The notes under the pieces: generated by a model
What the model was told of the DNA's origin: nothing
Databases searched by the model: none
The model's input: only the letters and a program-made list of their open reading frames with translations
Shown here: one piece after another, positions 33,600 through 45,368 of the stretch
Layout of the letters: each line of letters begins with the position of its first letter
How positions within the stretch are numbered: position 1 is the stretch's first letter
Position numbers and translations under genes: made by a program
From: Aquilaria yunnanensis
Taxonomy: Eukaryota > Streptophyta > Magnoliopsida > Malvales > Thymelaeaceae
Direction: 5' to 3'
Assembly: GCA_039654915.1 (NCBI GenBank)
Contig: CM077599.1
Location: forward strand, 65,276,501-65,340,500
Length of the DNA stretch: 64,000 nucleotides

Positions 33600-35490
33600 G
33601 TCCAACTTGGCCAGGAGTGTTTTGAATCTCTCTCTTCCTAATGCCTTTATGAACATGTCTACCAACTGGCCTTCTGTCCAAACTTTCTTTGGCGCTATCT
33701 CACCTAATCGAACTCATTCTCTAATATAAAGTAGCAGTCCATCTCCACATACTTTGTTCTTTCATGGAAGATTGGGTTCAGGGCTACGCGCAATGTTGTT
33801 TGGTTGTCACAAAATAGCATTGTAGATTCTCTTTGTGGTGCCTATAACTCCACCGCTAAACATCTTAGCCATAATACTTCACTTATAGTAGCAGCCATTG
33901 CTCTATATTTCACTTCAACAGAAGACTTTGCCACCTCCGTTTGTTTTTTGGTCCTCCATGATATTGATGAGCCTCATAGTGTGATGAAGTATCTTGTACA
34001 TGATCTTTGAGTTATTTGGCATCCCCCTTGGTCTGCATCGCAGTATGCTTCTATGTTCAGATTTCCATCCGCTGTTAATAATATTCCTTAACCTGGTGCC
34101 AATTTCAAGTAATGCAACACTCGTTCTACTACATTCATGTATGCATGTTATGGTGCCATTACAGACTGACTCAAAACATTAATAGCAAATATGATGTCTG
34201 GTCATTTGACCATTAAATATAATAGTCTTCCCACCAATATTTTGTAAAGCGCTGCATCTACACATGGTTCACCACAATTAGTCTTTAACTTGTGATTTTG
34301 CTTTATCGGAAATGCACTTGGTTGACAACCTTACTCCCAAAATTCTTCTAATATGTCCAACATGTACTTTTGCTGATTGAGAATAATGTCTTGTTGTGTC
34401 CTTGCAACTTCAATACCCAAAAAATATTTCAAAGGACGTAAATCCTTAACGCTGAAGTTTTCATTCAAGTATTGTTTTACCTTTTATATTTTCTTGTGAT
34501 CATTCCCGGCCAATATCACATCATCTACATAAATTAGTATTGCCATGAAGCTTGTCCCTTTATTGTATATCATCATAGAATGGTTGGCTTTTGATTGCCT
34601 GAAACCTATCCCAGTTAGCACTTTTGTGAACTTGTGCTACTAGTTCCTTGGTGCTTAGCTTAACCTATATAATGACTTCTTTAGTCTATACACTCTCGTT
34701 GCCCTATCTTTTACAAATCTTTGTAGAATGCACATGTACACCTCTTCTTCTAAATCTCTGTGAAAAGATGCATTATATATATCAAGCTGGTGCACCTCCT
34801 AATTTTTCTTTACTACTCTTGCTAGCAAGCATCGAACTATAACTAGCATTGTTATTGGTGCAAATGTTTTGTGGAAGTCAATTCATTCCACTTGTGTGAA
34901 TCCTCTTACAACTAATCATGCTTTGTAGTATTCCACCTCTCCATTTGTTTTAAACTTGATCTTATACACTAACTTTGAATCTACAGCATTCGTTTCTGGT
35001 GGCAATGACTCCAAGCTCCACATATCATTCTTACCCAACACTTTTATTTCCTTCTTCATTGCCTCTCTTTAGTGCTCATGCTTCACTACTTGAGAGAAGG
35101 TTTTCGGCTCATCATGTGAGGTGATAGCCCCCAAGAAGATTTTATGTGAGTTTGTAAACTTATCGTATGAGATAAAGTGTGATAGAGGATGTACCACTGA
35201 GTTACCTGATGAAGAGGTAGATTGTGATTGTAAAAAGGAAGGTGGAAATTTGATGTCATATTCATCGAGATGTTTCAGCTGTTGTCTAACTCACTCACTA
35301 CGTCGCATATCCACCTTAACTGTTTCTTCCATTGGTGTCACATTGTCCCCTTCATTGTTGTTTGTCTCCATGTTGGTTGGCCTTCAGCTTTTTTTTTATG
35401 ACTACTTCTTCTGTCATTGGATTATATGTCTCCATCTTGCTTTTTTTTTTTTTTTCTTTCATGAGATTGTATGAGCTCTTTATCAAACTA
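33600..35490 (-). pseudogene. nested copia: reverse transcriptase and RNase H remnant
   Basis: Reading the minus strand through several frames gives copia RT and RNase H segments. The active site YVDD is intact at 34520-34531 within LIYVDDVILAGNDH. Stops and frameshifts are dense over the whole region, and no frame longer than about 70 codons survives on the coding strand. The RNase H end lies next to the 3' LTR. Confidence 0.8.
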
Positions 35491-36168
35491 ATCCAAATGC
35501 CCTCCTTGCAAGTTTTGTTCCTTTACTGTGCACTTTCTTTGTCTATAAAGGAATCTATTTTTGAAGAGCATTACATCTCTAGATCTAAAGGTGTACATCC
35601 TTTCACTTTTGACATCATATATCTTGTATCCCTTTTGTCCACATGGATACCCAACAAAGACGAAAGTCCTTCCCCTTTCACTAAATTTATCTTCTCTAAT
35701 TTTTTTGTGAACATAAGCTAGGCATCTAAACACTCTCAAGTGGCCATAGTTTGGTTTACTTCCTAATAAGATCTCATGAGGGGTTTTATTTCCTATTGCT
35801 TTTGAAGGTAACCTATTGATTATATTGATGGCCATAAGCACACATTCCCCCAAAAAATCTACCAGTAATCCTATATGACACGTCAAAGCTTGTGTTGTTT
35901 CTAATATATGTCTATGTTGTCTTTCAACCACACTATGTTGTTTAGGCATATAAGTGCATGTTGTTTGAACTATTATATCCCACTCTTTGAAGCAGTCTTG
36001 CATGAATTTTGATTGAAACTCCATGCCATTTTCTACCCTAATTTGCTTCATTCTTTTTCCAAATTGTGTTTCAACCATAGTTAAGAACATGGGTAAATAA
36101 TGACTTATATCTGATTTGTGCTTCATTAAATACACCCAAACTCCCTTACTAAAATCATCCACAATCAT
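35488..36168 (-). pseudogene. nested copia: integrase core
   Basis: A 226-codon open frame holds most of an integrase catalytic core. It starts IVDDFSKGVWVYLMKHKSD, with the first catalytic aspartate in VDDFS, continues with the region around IRVENGMEFQS, where the second aspartate of the usual DNG box is asparagine, and then QHSVVERQHRHILE with the catalytic glutamate. A C-terminal copia-type segment (FVFVGYPCGQKGYKIYD) follows. The altered DNG box predicts loss of activity. Confidence 0.88.
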
Positions 36169-36879
36169 GAGAAAATAGTTTGCACTGAAAGTGACATTGT
36201 TTTGTAATCTCTCTATATATTGTAGTGTATCAAATCAAGGCATGCAACTGACTTTATTGTACTCTTTGTAAAAGGCAGTTTAGTTTGTTTGGCCCAAATA
36301 CAAGAATCATAATGATCAATTTGCCTAGCTTGAACAATACTGGAAATTGACTTAACCAATGTGAATTTTGCATTCGACATATGTCCTCACCTTCTATGCT
36401 AGATTTCTGTTTGGTCTTCTCCACTGACCACCAATGCCACACCTCCATCTTGCACCGGCTCAAGCAGATATAGGCCATCACAATATCTACCTACTCTAAT
36501 CAGGTTCTTCGTAGGTAAGTCCTGCATCACATAGAATCTACAACGAAAGTTAATACACAACTAAAATCTCTTGCCAATATACTAATAGAAAAAATGTTGC
36601 ACTTGAAATCAAGGATATTCAAAACATTATTGATTTTCATTCCATTCGGTAGACTCATCATTCCAGTGCCTACAACGGGCACACTTTCTCCATTTGGAAT
36701 TTTGACAGGATGCTATTCCAAGCCTTTCATTTTCTTTTTGAGCAACTCGTTGTCTCAAGTTATATGTTAGATTGCTCCAGAATATATTATCCAAGGATTT
36801 TTAAAGTTGATCTTACCAGCCATATTAGCAACTTATGGAATCTGTTCTGCCAACTTTGAAGTCTTGCCTTCTCAACCCA

Positions 36880-37900
36880 AGTACTGGAGTAGTCAATCAT
36901 ACTGGGCTTGTGTCAATCCTAGAATAGGACTGCTAATGGATCCAACTTGTGTTGTTTTTGGATTGACTTTCTTATCTCGTCCTTCTTTGTGCCATCCTAG
37001 TTGATAGCCGATTATCTCAAAATATTGATCTTCAATATGCCCCAGTTTTTTACAATGAGCACACTCTGGCTTCCTTTCATTTTTTTTCTCTGTTTCCATC
37101 CTTATCACGTCCACCATGAGCCTAAAATGCCGTAGCTTCCACAGTAGGTTTATTCATCATAAAGATTTATTTTTGTTGCTCATCTTCCACCACTAGATGA
37201 TATCCAATGCCGAGACTGGGTGTGGGCTTTGTATTAAGTATCCGGGTTTTGATCGTCCCGAAGACGTCCACAAGTCCCATGAGAAAGTCATAGGGTTGAT
37301 CTTTATCCCGCATCTCTCTTAGTTGCTTTTCGACATCACAAGTGCACCCTTCACTAATGCATCTCAGTCAAAGAAAAATCAACTGCATCTCGTCCTATAG
37401 ACTTTTGAGTTTGGTGTAATAAGCTGACACTAACATCTTCTATTGTTTAGGAAGAGCTATTGCTCTCCTTAATTCATAGGCCCTTGGTGCATTGACCTTT
37501 CCAAACCTTTCTTCATGGTCTACCTAAATCTCTCAAAAAGTTTTGGCATACTGAAAACTGCCTCTGACATCTTTATCCATCGCACTCTTGAGCCATCATT
37601 TCACAATGATGTCGCAGCGCATCTAGTGTCCAAAATCAAGAGAATCTATTGTTGGCTTCTGGATCATCTCATCAACAAATCTGATATTGTTTTTCGTGAA
37701 TAAAGCATTGCTCATGTCATTCACCCATTTACCATAGTTCTTGTCGTGAAGAAGCTCACTAACGTAAATCTAGCTAGAACTATCGGAGGGATGAACAAAG
37801 TATGAGGACATTACATCGATACCTTTAAATTGGCTATTAGCTGAAGATGTTCTTTGCGAACTGTCTTCACCAGATTTCATCATTGTTGGTTTGCTTTGGG
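36880..37900 (-). pseudogene. nested copia: gag remnant
   Basis: The minus strand from about 37880 to 36890 gives a UBN2/DUF4219-like gag in broken frames. It is followed by a zinc-knuckle-like CAHCKKLGHIEDQYFEIIGY near 37010-37070, where the last cysteine is replaced by tyrosine. The order gag, integrase, RT agrees with a copia element reading toward lower coordinates. Confidence 0.75.
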
Positions 37901-37945
37901 GCTTTTGACTGGTATGTTAACGTAAGGTTTAGGAACCAGGTTTTA

Positions 37946-38137
37946 GCTTTAATACCATGAAGAAAACATTGGCTTTTCAAGCTTGAATTTTCATTGCCTT
38001 TAATCGGGTAGATATATACATTTGTACAGAGATAATACATGATAAACACTTAGCTAAAGAGATAAAAGATGTATATATCAATATACAACATCAAGACTTC
38101 CTAATCCTTATCTTCAACACTTAATTGATATCCTTCA
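37946..38137 (-). repeat. 5' LTR and primer site of the nested copia element
   Basis: The LTR is 37958-38137. On the minus strand it is followed directly by tggtattaaagc (37946-37957), a slightly changed complement of initiator tRNA-Met. This fixes the orientation of the element. Confidence 0.88.
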
Positions 38138-38385
38138 CATGGCCTATCAAGTACTAAAAGTTAAACAAGGCAACCATGAAGGACAAATTCCTTATACCCA
38201 TAATTAAGGAATTGTTTGATGAACTTCATGGGGCCAAGTTTTTCACAAAACTGGATTTAAGATTGGGTTACCATCAAATAAAGATGGAAGAGGGTGATAT
38301 CCCTAAAACAGCATCCTAGATTCACAATGGCCAGTTCAAATTCCTTATTAATATCCTTAGTTGCACAGTTTTCAGTGCTAATGTT
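38138..38385 (+). mobile_element. Ty3/gypsy fragment, right half (RT)
   Basis: Directly after the copia LTR the gypsy RT resumes with [18 protein letters not shown] and continues with [20 protein letters not shown] near 38230-38290. The two halves join across the copia insertion in the middle of RT. The fragment ends near 38385, without its active site, so it had already lost its 3' part or was truncated later. Confidence 0.85.
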
Positions 38386-38389
38386 TAAA

Positions 38390-39653
38390 TTTCTAAAAAT
38401 AAATATATTGACGGGTCAATATTAAAACAATATCAATTGAGGAGTAAGTTAAAAATTAAGACTAAACTTTTGAGATGTCACTCAATTAGGCCTTTAATTA
38501 ACTTTGCAATTACTTATTTACCCATAGTTTCTGGTTTACAACAGATATAATAGATTTTTCCACCTCCTATAAAAAGTTGTGGATCCAAACTTTTATCTTA
38601 AAAAATAAATAGGTAATAAAAATAGAAAATTTCAAACAACTAAACGTTACCTAGTTTCGACTTTTGCGAACTATTTTCTTTCCTTCAAGTTAAAGGAAAA
38701 AACAACTTTTTCAGCCAAATGTCGTGGATGCTGACATCGAGCATTACATCCAGCCATAGTCCATAATTGATGGCTCTAGGCAAAAATCGACAAAAGGATA
38801 ATATGCTGCATTTTTCTAATAAAAAAAAAAGAGAGAGAAAAACTCAATAAAAGAAAACGCCAAAGCAATTGTCAGTCCAACTGTTCAAGCTAATTTAAGT
38901 AAGGGGATTTCTGTATAATAGTTTTCCCTTTTATTTTTTATTATCTGTTTTCATTTTCTTAAAAAAAAAACATGTTTGTTCGTTTCAGACTAAAGTAAAA
39001 ACAAAAATTATATATACTAAATAATAAGATCCTAGTTCCTTGGTTGAAAGTTTAAGACATTTGTGCACTTTTTATGAACTTTCAGTAAGCATGGTGACTA
39101 GCTTTTTGAATTTTAGTGTAGTAGTTGACAGTTGTAAAGTTTACAAAAAATTAGGAACTAAATGTATCATTTTTGTAGAATTTTTTTGTGAATTCTTGAA
39201 AAGTTGAGGAACTAAATATGCAGTTGTTTAGGTACTATTTTGTAAATTTCTTAAATTTTAGGGATTAATTTTTTAAATGTTTGAAAGTTCGTGGCTATAT
39301 TATCATTCAAGCAATAAATACTTAAGTGGAGGATTCGGAAAACATCAAAATGGTGTGTTCCAAATTCTTAATGAAGTGGAAAATTAAAAAGAAACCTATC
39401 TATCTAGCAATTTTTCCGCAAAACTTAAAAAAAATCTAAAACTAAGCAAGGCTTAAGAGATTTTATATTCAACCAGTAGCCTTTATATAGTGCGTAAAGT
39501 TAGGAGAAATCTCAGTCAGTTTTTCAACGCTAAACCTATTGTCCACATATGTGCACAATAGATATGAAGAGTGGTTGGGCACTTGAGAAAAAAGAAAACT
39601 ATTTTCACTTAAACTCAAATTTTCTTTAAAAACACGTGCACAATAGATAATCT
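38390..39653. other. AT-rich unassigned sequence
   Basis: No gene is recognised. Several degenerate repeats of the type gaactaaatgt...ttttgtagaattt occur at 39120-39300 and may be a decayed inverted-repeat element, but no ends or target duplication could be fixed. Confidence 0.4.
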
Positions 39654-40117
39654 AGTTTTCCAATATTAATTATAGAAAATTAATTTTCGCATTCCTAGCT
39701 GTTAGGTGCCAAAAAAAGGATAACTTTCACATGTGGTCATCTAACTTATTTTTGTATTCTAAATGGGCACCTAAACTTAGAGTTGGCCTATCAAAGTGCC
39801 TAAACTCTTATTGCATATCCTAATTGGGTGCTTTCTGTCAATTTTTTTATTAAGTTACATAGAAATCGATGACATGGCCATTGTTCACACTTTCCATGGG
39901 CCCATAACACTAATGTGAACTACCTCTCTTAAGGGAATCAATAATATGGGTATTGTTTACCCCCTCTGTGGATCACAATGCCACTATGGAATGCTCCTGA
40001 ATAGGAAATAGGAACCTAAAAATGGCAAGAAAATGGTTTGATGAATTGATGAGAATCTAGCGAAGAAAGGGCAAATAAAAAGCAAAGAAGGGAAGAGGGA
40101 TACATATCAAAGAAGTT

Positions 40118-40640
40118 TACTTGGAATGGCAAGTTTTGGGAGTTCTTTCTCTAGTGTTAAAGGACAATAAAGTGTGTGGGCAAGTTGCAAACGTAGCATA
40201 GCCGCTCAGCTGAAGCTAGCGTGGACTGAGCAAAATGGAGGTTGGAGATTCTTTGGTTGCTGGAATTATGGGTTTTGTGTGTATGGCATGGTGACGCTAA
40301 TCTGGTATATGCATCAAATATGAATAATTTTCTCCCTTGTGTTGCAAAGTATTGTCAATTTCATCAGTGAGATACTAAGCCCATGCTAGAGTGATAAAAG
40401 GTTGTGATACTTGGAATTCTAAGAAGATTGGATGAGTTAGAGAAAGAGGTTAAAAGATAGCATCCAAGGGTCAAAGAAGCCGAGAAAAAAGTGAAAAAGA
40501 AAATTGAAAAAGGAAGAAACAAAAATAGAGGTGAATAGACTTACTAAGAGAAATGAAAAATTAAAGAGGAAAATGGGAGAAAGATCAAGAAATTATAAGT
40601 TGCATTGATTCTATTATGGGTGTTCTTCTTTCTTCTTTTC
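40118..40640 (+). pseudogene. GRF zinc-finger protein remnant, copy 1
   Basis: The start ATG lies in ggaatggcaagttttggg near 40126. After a serine-rich leader and a stop, it has SIAAQLKLAWTEQNGGWRFFGCWNYGFC. This matches the GRF zinc finger (CxCG, then A-x-L-x-x-SWT, then GRRFFGC), with arginine where the second cysteine of the first pair is expected. A basic helical tail (about 40480-40600) resembles the coiled coil of plant At4g04775-like proteins, and a hydrophobic segment follows near 40610-40640. Stops and frameshifts make it non-functional. Confidence 0.65.
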
Positions 40641-41373
40641 TTATGTTTCAATGTATGAGGTTGAGTAAGATGGGGTAGGGGATAAGTGAAGAGGTTGGAA
40701 GTAATTTGAAGTGGTTAGAGTCTAATGTATAGGTGGAGACTATGAGATATATTAATGGTGTGGCAAAGTGTGTTTAATATGTGCATGTATGCATCTTCTA
40801 ATTGTGGTTGTTGCATAAGTTCCACATTTGTGAAACAAATAACTTATTTCACCATAATTTAGTATTGCGAAACAAATAACTTATTTCACCATAATTTAGT
40901 ATTGCATGTTTTCAATATTAACTAGAGAACATTAATTTTCACATTCTTAGCTACTAGATGCAAAAAAAAAAAAAAAAAAAAACACTAATTTCCACATCCG
41001 GTCACCTAACATGGTTTCATGTCCTAAATGGCCACCAGAACATAAGATTGGCCTTTTGAAGTACCTTAACTCTTATTCCACATCCCAATTTGGTATTTTC
41101 TATTAATTCCATCATTAAGCTGGACAAAAATCATTGACAAGGCCATTGTTTACCCTTTCCATAAGCTACCTTTCTCAAGGAAATCACTAATGTGGCTATT
41201 ATTTACCTCTTCTGTGGACCACGATGTCACCCATGGAATACTCCTAACTAGGAAATAGGTACCTAAAAATGGCAAGAAAGTGGTTTGAACAATTGATGAA
41301 AATCTGACAAAGAAATGGGCAAATAAAAAATAGAGAAGAGAATAAGGATACACATTGAAGAAGTTTACTTGGA

Positions 41374-41880
41374 ATGACAAGTTCTGGGAGTTCCTCTTCT
41401 AGTGTTAAAGAACAACAAAGTGTATGGCCAAATTTCAAATGTGGCATAGCCGCTCAACTAATGCCAACATGGATTGAGCAAAAGCATGTCGGAGATTCAT
41501 TAGATACGGGAATTAGGGGTTATGTGTGTGTGATATGGCATTACCAATCTGATTTATGCATTAAATGTTAATAACTTTCTCGTTTGTATTGCTGAGTGCT
41601 ATGGATTTCACCAATGACATGATGAGTCCATGCCGAGGTGATTGAAGGTTGTGATAGTTAGAATACTAAGAAGATTGGATGAGTCAAGGACAAACGTCAA
41701 AAGATTAGCCAAGGGTGGCAAAAGTAGAGAAGCAAGTGAAAAGGCAGATTGAAAAAAGAAGAAATAGAAGCAGAGGCGAACAAACTTACTGAAACAAAGG
41801 AAAAACTATAAATAAAAGTAGGAGAAATTGAGAGAAAGATCAAGAAATTAAAGGTTTTGTTGATTTTTTCATGAGTGTTT
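41374..41880 (+). pseudogene. GRF zinc-finger protein remnant, copy 2
   Basis: It opens with MTSSGSSSSSVKEQQSVWP at 41374. The zinc-finger segment is FKCGIAAQLMPTWIEQKHVG: the first cysteine is replaced by phenylalanine and the GRRFFGC box is lost. A lysine/glutamate-rich helical tail and a hydrophobic end (near 41860-41900) follow in other frames. The two copies have damaged different cysteines, so they decayed independently after the duplication. Confidence 0.6.
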
Positions 41881-42230
41881 TTCTTTTCCTATGTTTCAAT
41901 GTGGGATGCTGAGTGAGATAGGGTAGGGGTGAGTGAAGAGATTATGAGTTATTTGAAGTGGTTAAAGTCTGATGTATAGGTGGAGACTATAAAAGGTACT
42001 AATGGTGTGGTAATGTTTGTTTAATATGGCATGTAAGCAGCATGTGAGTGTGGTTGTTACACAAGTTCCACCGTTGTGAAATAAATGACTTATTTCACCA
42101 CTATTTAGTACTGTACATTTTCACAATCAAAGAAACCAAACAAACATCAACACTCAATCAATTAGAACCACTCATGTTAAAAGGCCATCCAAATACCCAA
42201 ATACACAACCAACATCCAAGAAGTCCCAAA

Positions 42231-45200
42231 TAGTGGTGGCTAGTGGGCCGACCTGGCCAAGCTAGGTTTGGGTTGGGTTTCCTGGACCCGAGCACTGCCC
42301 GCGTCAAAGAGGGTTGGGCATGGGGCAAGTCCAACTTGGGCCCAACCCGAGGCAGCTCAAGTCCAAGTTGGGCCGAGTTTTTTCGATTATTGAAAAATAT
42401 GTTTTAATATGTTTTTAAACATTTTTTAGATTAATTTTATGATATATATATATATATAGAAAAAACACCACTACCGGTATAAATTTTATTAATGAAAAAG
42501 CCAAACGTTACTTACATAATTTGGAATGTGTCTTATACTTGAAAATGGAAAAATGTTTTAGGTAAAAAAATGAGAAGGTAAAACTTAAGATCTGTGCTTA
42601 ACAGCATAATCAAATCGATTACATTCTTTAAATTGTAATGAAAACCTACAATATACTCTTGCGGGTTATCATTAGAGGGGATATCATCGTCCGAACTTTT
42701 CATATCTTGCCTCCTTAGAGCAGTAAGGGCCCAATCCTGGTTACAGACACAAACCTCAATGGCCTCAAGTGTGAGCCTTGCTCGTTTCTCTGAGATGACT
42801 CATTTCCCCGCACTAAAGGCAGCCTCAGAGGCGATGATAGAGACCGGAACTACCATGATCTCTTGCGCCAGTATAGATAAAATAAAAAATCTTCCTCTTT
42901 TGTTCTTCCACCACTCAAGGATGTATTTCTCATTCTTTTCAAATGAAGTGCGGGGGTAATCATCCCATTCCGCCAATCCCGGGTTTGTGAGTCTTGGTCG
43001 TTTAAGGCTACTTGCCACTGGATTGAACCTTGATGATAATAAGAAGGTGGAATGTCGGGCGGGTGTTGGATCACATGACCTAACCTTATCAAAATGTTTA
43101 ACGAAGTAAAGTTTGTATAACTCTCTCGAATTGTGGTCAGCTACAGCAAAAATAGCAAGTGCAGAAACTTGTGCTTGACCTAAATATGTATGATAGCATG
43201 CTTCTAACAATTGCAGACAACACGTAATTTTGACATTGGGATCTAATGCACATGCAACAAGATAAATTTGGATATGTTGAAAATAATCAAGTCATTTCTT
43301 TTGCATTGCTTCAACAGTTGATTGGAAAAAAATCATCGTCCTTATATTAATGGAAAGCATAAATGATATTTACAAAATATAACATTGCTTTGTGCACTAT
43401 TGGGTAATAAACCTCAGAGAAAAAGTTTGTTGCCTTAAAAATATTTAAACAACTCAACTAACTTAATACATTTTTCTCAAACCTCGTCTGTTAGCAAGTC
43501 GCCTTGTAAGTTTGAGTTCACAAACTGAGTCAAAAGATTTGCCTATAATTGAGCATCATTTAACATTTCAAACACTGAGTTCCATCGAGTAGGGCAATCA
43601 ATTTTAAACTTTTTTCAAGAAAAATTCACCTCATTTTTAATACAAAATATTTCAAATTCACGAGCCAATTTATTTCTTATTTTAATAAAAAATAAAACAT
43701 TCTGAATTGGCTCAATTTGGTTTTGAAATTGTTGTAAACCATTTTAAACACATAAATTCAAAATGTGACGTAAGCAACGAACATGAAAAATTTTTCAATC
43801 AAACGGTAGTTTTATTTCTTTTATTAATTTTCTCATCGCCGAATCATTGTTTGAAGCATTGTAAAAAAAATAGACAAGAATTTATCGGCAACAAAAAATT
43901 GCCACAGACTTTCAATAATGCAATTGAAAATGTTCCAACCTGTATGATCAGATTCCATACATTTGAAAACAATGATTCATTTTTTAATAACCCAATTATA
44001 ATCTATCTAATGAGCAGTGACACAATAGTAGTTTTGTCCCATTGGAGATGTCTACGTATCAGATGTAAACGACGGATAATGATCAATGGTAGAAAAATAT
44101 GGTTGCAAATCACTTTTCCTAACTTCATGCAATTTAAAGCTTTCTCTCTTAGCCGTTTGCCTAGATATTTTTTTATAACCAAAATTTAGATTTTCTTGGA
44201 TAAATCTTTCTAAGTGTTCGTCCTTAGCTTCTTTAAACGGTTTTTCTGTAATCATCATCCAATTAATTAAACCTTGCCTTGCAGTTTTTGGATTATATTG
44301 GAAACTACTTGGACCGCTGAAGCTCCCAATGCCCGTCAATTGTGTTTGTCCAATGGATGTGCCACTAATATCTCCATGGACTTTGCTCAAGTGCGGCGTG
44401 AGCATGCCCATCCCAGAGTTCAATTTGTGTTCGAATTTGTTGTCACAGTGTTTGTACTTGGCATACCTTGTATCACCTTCCCAAACTTACTCAAAATGTG
44501 CCCAATTGGAAGCCTTCAAATTTCAGCTCTTGACTTGAGTCTACTCAAGTTGCTCGCTTTGTGGAGTCAGTTGGGACCAATCGGCACTGACTTGGGTGAG
44601 TGTAATTTCCTCAACATCATCATCGGAAAGTTGATCATCAAGGCTTAGGTCATACACTACCATGTCGATATTGGGATCATTGTTGACAATTTCTTGTGTA
44701 TGTGGGTCTCATTTTTTGTGAAACAAACGTCCTCGCAAAAATGAATTGACCTTAGTGCCAGATAAGGAAGACGTAACACCCTTGCCTTTGCCATAGTTCT
44801 TCCCTTGTGAAGCCATTAATGGAAAAAAATAATTGAAGAAGTGGAGAGATGATTAGGAGTAAATTAAGAAAATATTAGTAAAAAATTAAAAAACTTGAAG
44901 AGAGATAATAGAGAGAATGAGAGAATACTCTTGGAGATTGGAGAAGAAAAGATTGGTGTGAAAAAGTGTAGGGAGGAGGTTGGCCATTTATAAGAGAAGG
45001 AAAAATGGGTTTTTCCCAAAAAACTCTAAAAAACTAGCCGCCAGTGGCTGTTAGGTGAGGCTAGAAAAGTTCGAGGCTAAAATAAACTTTTTGGAGCCGT
45101 TAAGGGGGCAAGTTGGCATTTTGCCATTTTTCTGAAAATTTTCAAAATCATAATGACACGTTGGAAACGTTTGACTTGGCCCGGGCCCGACCCAGCAGTC

Positions 45201-45360
45201 CGGTCCAAGTTGAACTGTTTTCTGGTCCATGTCGTGTTGCTTTGAGCTCCCTTCCTCCTTTAGGCCCATGTTCGCCCTGCCAGCTTTCGAGCTTGCTCCG
45301 TGTCGGGCTGAGTTTGACTCGAGCTGGGTCTATGTCAGCTTGATCCATCGGCTACCATTA
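42231..45360 (-). mobile_element. hAT DNA transposon, defective
   Basis: The element of 3130 bp is bounded by imperfect inverted ends: tagtggtggctagtgg at the left and the reverse complement taatggtagccgatgg at the right. The flanks gtcccaaa (42223-42230) and gtccctag (45361-45368) share five of eight bases, consistent with a decayed 8-bp hAT target duplication. GC-rich subterminal regions of about 150 bp lie at both ends. The transposase on the minus strand is broken. Confidence 0.8.
42690..44816 (-). pseudogene. hAT transposase remnant (BED finger, RNase H-like core, dimerisation domain)
   Basis: The likely start is the ATG at 44814-44816 (MASQGKNYGKGKG). A BED-type finger region is visible through broken frames, ending in LNSGMGMLTPHLSKVHGD at 44370-44423, followed by a segment up to 44052. 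The catalytic core between 43300 and 44050 is heavily broken. The C-terminal frame at 42800-43210 holds the hAT dimerisation domain (ILEWWKNKRGRFFILS and VPVSIIASEAAFSAGK). The usual role is cut-and-paste transposition; this copy cannot encode the complete enzyme. Confidence 0.85.
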
Positions 45361-45368
45361 GTCCCTAG

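Larger units (their letters stand above)
33386..38137 (-). mobile_element. Ty1/copia retrotransposon with both LTRs, nested in the gypsy RT
   Basis: Two 180-bp LTRs (33386-33565 and 37958-38137) flank a 4752-bp element on the minus strand. Each LTR starts TGAAGGATATC and ends TTCTTCA when read on the minus strand. A tggtattaaagc primer site follows the 5' LTR at 37946-37957. The flanks catga (33381-33385) and catgg (38138-38142) form an imperfect 5-bp target duplication. Gag, integrase and RT domains are present in the right order but broken by many stops. Confidence 0.92.
39654..42130 (+). repeat. 1.25-kb tandem duplication
   Basis: Two head-to-tail copies, 39654-40907 and 40908-42130, match over their whole length with many substitutions and small indels. 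They start with ttttccaatattaattatag and ttttcaatattaactagag respectively. The first copy ends with a 37-bp tandem duplicate (gaaacaaataacttatttca and following, at about 40834-40907). Each copy holds a decayed GRF zinc-finger gene. Confidence 0.85.
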
